Below the pieces are notes generated by a model. That model did not search any database. It had not been told where the DNA came from and saw nothing but the letters and a program-made list of their open reading frames with translations. Shown here piece after piece: positions 18,551-24,901 of a stretch of 24,901 nucleotides of DNA (its first letter is position 1; every line of letters begins with the position of its first letter). Origin of the DNA: Saccoglossus kowalevskii (Eukaryota; Hemichordata; Enteropneusta; Harrimaniidae); NCBI RefSeq assembly GCF_000003605.2, contig NW_003135835.1, positions 23,383 to 48,283 on the forward strand, given 5' to 3'. The position numbers and the translations under genes are program-made.

Positions 18551-19114
18551 ACTTTACTAACGCACGCCCTGCATTACTGACGCACGCCCTAAATTACTAA
18601 GGCACGCCCGAAGTACCAACGTACTCCCTGAATTATTAACGTAAGCCCTGATTTATTAACTCAAGCTTTGAATTACTAATGTAAGCCCTGAACTATCAAC
18701 GCACGCCCCAAATTATTAATGTAAGCCCTGAAATACTAACGTACGCCCTGAATTATTAATGTAAACCCGAAATACTAACGTACGCCCTGCATTACTAACG
18801 TACACCCGAATTATTAATGCAGGCCCTGAATTATTAACGTACGGTCTGAATTACCAGGGTACGCCCTGAATTATTAACGTAAACCCGAATTACTCAGGGG
18901 CGGATCTAGGATTCTGGAATAGGGGGGGGGGGGTAAGTTGGCCGAAGGCAAAGTTCGCGAGCGCCGATGGCACGAAGCTCTGTTGCTTGTTAAAAATGGG
19001 GGGCAGCGGCCCCCTCGGCCCCCTCTAAATTCGCCAATGTTACTAATGAACGCCCTGAATTATTAACATAAGCCCTGATTTATTAACGTACGCCATGAAT
19101 TACTAAAGCACGCC
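18551..19114 (+). repeat. Degenerate 20-bp satellite
   Basis: Around 17 copies lie before and about 4 after an inserted element (18895-19039). The unit is close to GAATTATTAACGTACGCCCT. The first ten copies keep an exact 20-bp period; later ones have single-base deletions. Variation is mainly at TAACG/TAATG and ACGCC/AAGCC. Confidence 0.9.
18895..19039. mobile_element. Small terminal-inverted-repeat element (MITE-like) inside the satellite
   Basis: A 145-bp, GC-rich segment starts CAGGGGCGGATCTAGG and ends CCTCTAAATTCGCCAATG. The end, reverse-complemented, matches the start at most positions, so these are decayed terminal inverted repeats. TTACT flanks both sides (18890-18894 and 19040-19044), and removing the element with one TTACT restores a normal satellite unit. 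A run of 12 G lies at 18922-18933. It has no coding capacity, so it would be a non-autonomous element; superfamily not assigned (the CAGGGGCGGATC-type end resembles hAT, but hAT duplications are 8 bp). Confidence 0.7.
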
Positions 19115-22100
19115 AGAATGTTACTTCTCCATACCTCCACATCTTTCACGCCATTCACCGGACACACTTCAAACTAAATAGTAATTTCAGCATATTTGCA
19201 CCAAACCGGTCGGCACAATCTAGCACCACTAGGTTCAAGGACCCATCTAGAATTATAAATGCATATGCATAGACCAACATCGCATTCTGGAAGTATTATC
19301 AAATTAAACAAATAAATAACACATTAGTATGAAGGTCACATTCTCATTCATGTTCATTCGATGATGATTAATAGCAAACCTTCATTTCCGGTCGGAGTGA
19401 CTGCAGCGATCATAGCCTCGTTTCAAGGATATTTAACAGGGCTTAATTGTAGATATACCATGGACTGATTTTCTCCTAATTTTACCCTTCGTTTATTTCT
19501 TGAGTGTCAGTGCATGCTAATACCCTGAGCAGACAAAACAGCCATTCAGTGCAAAACCATCCAATAGTGTACCCCCAATTCCATTGACTTTTCACTGAAG
19601 ATTAAAGAACAAAAATCAAGATTGCAGCCTTATGCATGTACATCTATGCCCCAAAGTTGGAAGATTTTTGCATTGATGAATTATTTCTTACTATTGTTTC
19701 AAGTAATGATTCTTTCATTCTTAGCATTTTTGCAAAATTTATTTTCTATATTCGTGATATGTTTAAGTACTGTAAGTTTTATTTTCATGAATGTTGTTTT
19801 GTTTTGTTGTTGTTTTTATTGGACATTACTCAAGATTTCATTGGTACGTTCCAAATAAAATTCTACTATACATGTGGATAAGTGGAAATGTTGACAGATT
19901 TGTAACAATTGGAAAAGCACACAAAACATAGAGCTGTTACTAAAAAGGATTAAAATGGTAAGTATGCTGTCCCTCTCATTGTACTGAAGGTATTAAATAT
20001 CGATGAACCGATAACTTCACTACTTTATAAGTAAGTTTTTTGAGGGGTTGTTTTTAGCTATCTGACTTGGTTAAATTAATTGCCCCAATAATTTGTTCAA
20101 CATATTAGCTATTATGAACTTTACACGTAAACATTAAAATTATTGCTAAAAAAAAGTTAACTTTTAGTTTTTTACTTTATGTTGAAACGAATCGGCACAT
20201 TTCGAGTTTAACAACCTTTACAGGTCAATCTATAGCACAGTATATCAAACAAGTGCTTTGAAATTAGACAACAAATACGGGATAAATATGCATATTTCTT
20301 TTAGCAAGAGTTTTATTGTTTTTTTTTCTATTAATATTCCGTTTTTTTTATTACTTCCTTATTAGTGTATTAATATTGAATACTTATACTATTATCTATA
20401 ACCATTGTCACTCCCTCCGGGTAAGTGTTAATGAATAAATGAATGCATATATATAACAACTTAAACTGCTTTATAAGCTGACACATACTGCCAGCCTGTC
20501 TACTTTGAGGTGAGATAAACCTAATACAGTTGTAAATGGTACTCAAATTAAATTTAGGACGCCAATTCACTACAATATCCTCCGCCCTTCACGCCGGCGT
20601 AACGCAATCTTATCTGTCGTTACGCCGGAGCTGACACTCCTTCAAGGGGGTTTAAAGTCCGCCATTATAAACCCACTTTACGTCGACATATCGTGTTCAC
20701 ATACGCTTTTCTTGCGCCGACGTAACTACGTCGGGGTAAAAGAAAACGAAAAACAGATTTGAGCAAGGTGATTATTCTAAATGAGCTCTTGTCAACTAAC
20801 ACTTGATTATTAAGGTATCGTTAACCAGAAAAGTAACCAAGTTTGCTGCAATGGTTCTATTTATTCAAAACATATATGCCTTTGAAAACCGATATGTATT
20901 ATTATCAAATACGTTACACACGGTTTTCGTATATATTCTCAGACAACGAGTTTAATTATGACTTGTCTTGTCATACGTATGGTATGTGAATATCTTGAAC
21001 TGGGCAACGGTCACGTGATAAACAAGCCAAACTACTTAAAAATGTTTCTTAACAAAATGTATACGCTTTAAATTACTCGGTTCCGCGTTGATACCCTCTT
21101 TCCCCCAAGTGGGTACGATTCGATTGACCGAATTGCTAAATTGTGCGAAGAACCCGATATTTTCCCCTAGTCACGTCTCACTGATCTTTGAAAGCGACAA
21201 AACAATGATGTCTCACTAACAGTCGCCAATTTAGACTGGCAGGCAACGCCATCCATGCACGACTAATCACATTCCTCGTGTCTGCAACTTACGCTGTACG
21301 CGTTTTGTCAATCTGCACCAGAAAGTTTATGGGTATGCATTGGGACAGCAACAACACCGTGGAGGGGGTGGGAGGAGGTTCCAAGACGTTGACTACCACA
21401 CAACAGTCACCTACCGTAATCATGTTCTGAATATATCAGCTTTTAAGGAAGTAAGATTTGAAACTAATTTCGGCCATGTTTCAAGCTTGCCCCGGGCATG
21501 TCTACCAGTAGCGGAGCATTCAATTGGAACACGACTCATAACATTTGTTGTATTTGAAAGCAGACCATATAAACACGCTTTAGTAACAACGCGTAGGTCT
21601 TGAAGTTATCTTACTTGAACACAGTCATCTGGTGCAGCGCATCAACTTGAGTATGTTTATTGTGAGTGTTGAGGTCGTGAGACCATCTTAGCACTTACTT
21701 GTGCAATCGCCATTCGTTAATTAAGGCAGTGATGGCAAAATAAAAAAAAAATATTTCCAATATATGATTACCAGATCTGTTCATATCCCAATGCTCTTTG
21801 CGCAACGACGATCACGCATAAATCACTCAATGGCGGCGAATACTCGTTGGACATCAAATAGTCTAATGGACCGTATCAACATTAAACCTGTTCAGATCTC
21901 AGGCTGGGTCGGTCATGTTATGACGTGTCTGAATACAATCACATGATTGGGTATGCGAAGTATGTTGATTTACGAAATATTCTTCCTGTAATATACAACA
22001 AAGAAACAACTTGGGCTTGAAATTTACTGACAACAAAGTGGTTCTGTGGACACTTTGCATATTGGGTGATCGTCAAATATAAAAACCATGGGACAAGCTA

Positions 22101-22204
22101 GAAACAAGTTTATACGACTACAACATCTACAGGATGTGTGATATTTAGGGGTGTGGGTGGCATTTGCAACTCCCCCAACGACGAACATATTGTATATCAA
22201 ACAT
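19115..22204. other. Upstream region, no gene recognised
   Basis: AT-rich, with T-rich stretches at about 19680-19820 and 20300-20370. A GC-richer island with inverted repeats lies at 20581-20740. No coding exon, RNA gene or transposon ORF is recognised. Confidence 0.6.
20594..20734. repeat. Cluster of inverted repeats
   Basis: CCGGCGTAACG (20594-20604) pairs perfectly with CGTTACGCCGG (20618-20628). About 90 bp on, CCGACGTA (20717-20724) and TACGTCGG (20727-20734) form an 8-bp palindrome around 2 bases. Between them, GGGTTTA and TAAACCC also pair. All stand out as GC-rich in AT-rich surroundings. Confidence 0.75.
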
Positions 22205-22302
22205 CAATCTTTCCCATAGTTCGTTGTGCATTTCGCAATAGAACCTCTGTCACCAATCTTTCCCATAGTTCGTTGCGCATTTCGCAATAGAACCTCTGTC
22301 AC
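22205..22302 (+). repeat. Near-perfect 49-bp tandem duplication
   Basis: Copy 1 is 22205-22253 and copy 2 is 22254-22302; the only difference is T at 22227 against C at 22276. It is probably recent. Confidence 0.95.
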
Positions 22303-24867
22303 CACGTGCTCCGTCACAGGCAGCTTTTGTGGTCACCTCACTACGCATGGTGTTTAACCTGACAATGTACTGCAAAAATTCAATAATATATATGTGACAA
22401 TTTATTTATTAACGTCTGACGAGTGTAATTTTTTTATTGGGGACTACGTTGTGCAAGATAATACTTAGGCTGGTGAAATAGCGCACGTGATCACTAGCAA
22501 TGACGGGAAACAGCATTCTGTTGATGTATATAGTTTGCCTGTGCGTTTTAAAAAATACCTGCAATCTAAATTGTGCAGGTTAAAATTTAATTTAGACGTC
22601 AAAAACATCATTTAAAATAGTATAACCTAAGTGCACAGTGCCCCTCCGCCACGGTCTATTTTTTATTTTATTTTGTGGTGATTGGTATTATTTGATTCGT
22701 GAATTACTAGTATTTTCATTGTATGTATTAAAATTCTGGCATCATTGTCAGTAAAGTTCAATTGTGTTTGATGTATAATGTTAGATGCGTTTTACCGACG
22801 TCGTGCCAGCGACATGATGGGTTGGTAAGTAGACAGACTGTGTGGAGATATACCGACTCGGAAATAATTACATGCTGCGTAATTTATAACGGAGTAGAAA
22901 CAAAGAGAATCATGGGTACCCGTACCTTATGGCATATACACACTAACCAATCATCCAACGGCACAGGTGGTCCACCCCAATCTTATTTATTTTATTTTAT
23001 GCGTTTCATAAAGATAACACGTCTCCAATGTTGTGTAAACATTTCAAGAATATTCATGTACATGTGTTCAATTTACCTTGCAGCCTACGACACGGGAACT
23101 CGTACGAGACGTCACATTGAATATCTCGTTTCCCTTCATAAGACGGATGTGTATTTGCCACGTAGTGCAAACCACACTGCACATGTTGCGTACCTGATTA
23201 AAAGCATTATTTTTCTTATAATATATACCAAGAATGGGGATTAAATAAACACCACGACATATGGCTGGAACACACATAAACAGTTAATAACATTTGCAAT
23301 TTTAAAAGGTATGTAATTTGTATTCCGAACCACGCAGTAGATGATTCATTGCGGCGTGGCCATTGCAAATATGTGTATCTATTAAAGTAATATTCACGGG
23401 TACATAAAAACCACGCACTCATTCTGTATACACTTATTTAGAAACTCCACTCTACTATGTGTCTTAATATTATTATTAGATCGATATCATATGGCGATTT
23501 AAAGATTTAATCCGCGTTGTCATGGCAATCAGAGTTGTATCAATTAGTCGTTAATACTATATCGACATATCTTCGAAACATAATTAGAGAAATGGTGACC
23601 TTTGCGTGAGTGTTTGTGAAACAGGTGGGGAACACTGCATTATCACAGTCTACTTTGTCTTTTTATCTTCCATGAATAAACATTGTTAAAGATATTGTTC
23701 ACATGCGACGCACAGAGTAATGTCTTACAGACAACACCCCTACGCTTTAATTGACTTGTCCGCTTTTTACATTCACAGATAACGACCACACGTCGAACTT
23801 TAATCTGCATTGGATATAAAATGAAAGCTATTCAAATTCAATATCATGTTCACTCGGTCGACGGTGATTCATGGTTGAATGCAAGGTGTTTTGATGAGGT
23901 TCTTTTGATCTGGATTGCGGTTCCGCTATATATATGATTAATTTATCCGCCCTGTCAGCCATACGTCAAGGAAAACCGGGTTTTATTAATATAATATAAG
24001 ATAAAATACTAAATACATACTGTGGTTCTAGACCACCTCCCATCGTTCAGATATCTAGCCAGGGAACCAAAAATCGATGAAAATATAACACACGATTCCG
24101 ACTTTATTTGTTATTAGAATACTATATCTATACCATTTGATACTGTTAGTAATTGCTGCCTGTTTTACACAATTCATGACACAATTTAAGCATAGCGGTC
24201 TATATACGTTCTAGACACAGCTTACATTGCTTTCAACCATTGACTTCCTGTGCATCTCTTGTATTTATTATTATTTAAAAATTAACGTAAACGGAACAAG
24301 TCTCGTAGATTTGATGACGTGAATTACAATGAAAAAGAAAGGAAACGAATATTCGGTTGCTGATGGCGCTGGTTTCTCACGAGCTCTGTCAGATTATTTT
24401 TTTATGGCACTGGAAGAACAGCCAGGAGCGTTGCAATACCATTGTGATTATTGCGTCCTCGAAAGTAAGCGAAGAAATTCACTTTGCGTGTGTCAGCAAG
24501 TAAACGACAAAGCTGTGGTTATTTTAACCCCACTCAGAGCCGTGACAGTGATTGTCATCTGGGTACTTTGATAGCCCTCTAGCGGCTTTCTAGCGAAAAC
24601 TGGGAACTCGAAAATTGGGAATTGGCCATATTCTCCAAGTATCGACCGAGTATGCCGTTGGTGGCACTCTCGCGAAGTCATGAATCAATGATTATGTACA
24701 TTCGGTGTATGCCTGTCGATTTTTATTCCAAGACGTATCTTCTAAACGGTTTAGTTGGAAATATTACAATTTTTGGTACAAAGTTAATCCAAATTCAATT
24801 ATGTAACATAAAGATTTATCTGTCAATCCCTTTAGATAAATCTTAAATCCAAATATGAAAATGACAG
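22303..24867. other. Upstream region, no gene recognised
   Basis: AT-rich DNA. The longest plus-strand open frame (22762-23244, 160 residues) has no recognisable domain or biased codon use. A 7-bp inverted repeat lies at 22557-22580. Confidence 0.55.
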
Positions 24868-24901
24868 ACACACACCACACACACACACATATATATATAT
24901 A
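24868..24901. repeat. CA/TA dinucleotide microsatellite at window end
   Basis: Broken CA repeats pass into TATATA and run to the last base, so the array continues outside the window. Confidence 0.85.

Noticed and set aside
18551-19114. Regular short repeats as a possible CRISPR array
   Set aside because: Units abut with no unique spacers and the context is eukaryotic, so this is a satellite.
19622-19881. Hydrophobic, Phe/Leu-rich plus-strand frames
   Set aside because: Explained by T-rich DNA, which translates to Phe and Leu in any frame.
21340-21603. Plus-strand frame of 87 residues with a Gly/Arg-rich start
   Set aside because: No recognisable domain or splice support; the rest of the translation looks random.
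22762-23244. Plus-strand open frame of 160 residues, the longest outside the receptor
   Set aside because: No domain, no signal for splicing or start context, mixed composition. Chance open frames of this size occur in 25 kb; low-priority.
24329-24571. Plus-strand frame of 80 residues near the window end
   Set aside because: No domain; no coding signature.

Overview
The window is eukaryotic, AT-rich DNA. It carries one well-supported protein-coding gene, read on the minus strand from about 15660 down to 206, and roughly 9 kb of upstream DNA (15661-24901) in which I recognise no gene. The long introns with GT/AG borders, the CUB and LDL-receptor class A (LDLa) modules joined by phase-1 introns, the tRNA-like remnants, and the small hairpin or terminal-repeat elements with a G-rich end all suggest a bilaterian, probably marine invertebrate. 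I cannot narrow the phylum from sequence alone.

The gene can be assembled from 12 coding exons whose splice phases agree at every junction: 15592-15463, 14678-14539, 11042-10689, 9882-9547, 7647-7300, 6366-6010, 5749-5524, 4606-4433, 4183-3992, 3271-3140, 1791-1623 and 1274-206. Joined, they are 3627 nt long and encode 1208 residues plus a TAA stop. In order, the protein has a signal peptide, five closely related CUB domains, a sixth divergent CUB domain, one canonical six-cysteine LDLa domain, one transmembrane helix, and a 384-residue proline/serine-rich cytoplasmic tail. It is therefore predicted to be a type I surface receptor or co-receptor. The CUB6-LDLa-TM end resembles the general plan of Neto and LRP3/10/12-type proteins, but I assign no orthology.

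Exon layout records how the gene grew. Each intron inside the CUB1-5 array is phase 0 and cuts its CUB domain at the same point, so each array exon holds the back half of one CUB and the front half of the next. The whole array is bounded by phase-1 introns. The CUB6 exons and the LDLa exon are symmetric 1-1 modules. CUB1-5 have lost the usual second disulfide pair but mostly keep the acidic residues of calcium-binding CUBs. The tail repeats a short motif of the type Y/H-x-S/T-P-I/L-D-L-P, including three YxxP sites, and ends with a PPPY motif.

Introns and upstream DNA hold short repeats. There is a 20-bp degenerate satellite (18551-19114) interrupted by a 145-bp terminal-repeat element with an apparent 5-bp target duplication. 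Others are a near-perfect 49-bp tandem duplication, a 25-bp repeat, several perfect hairpins, two tRNA-like remnants, and a perfect CRE palindrome beside an octamer in intron 4. The 3' end of the transcript (polyadenylation signal) is not seen and probably lies beyond position 1.
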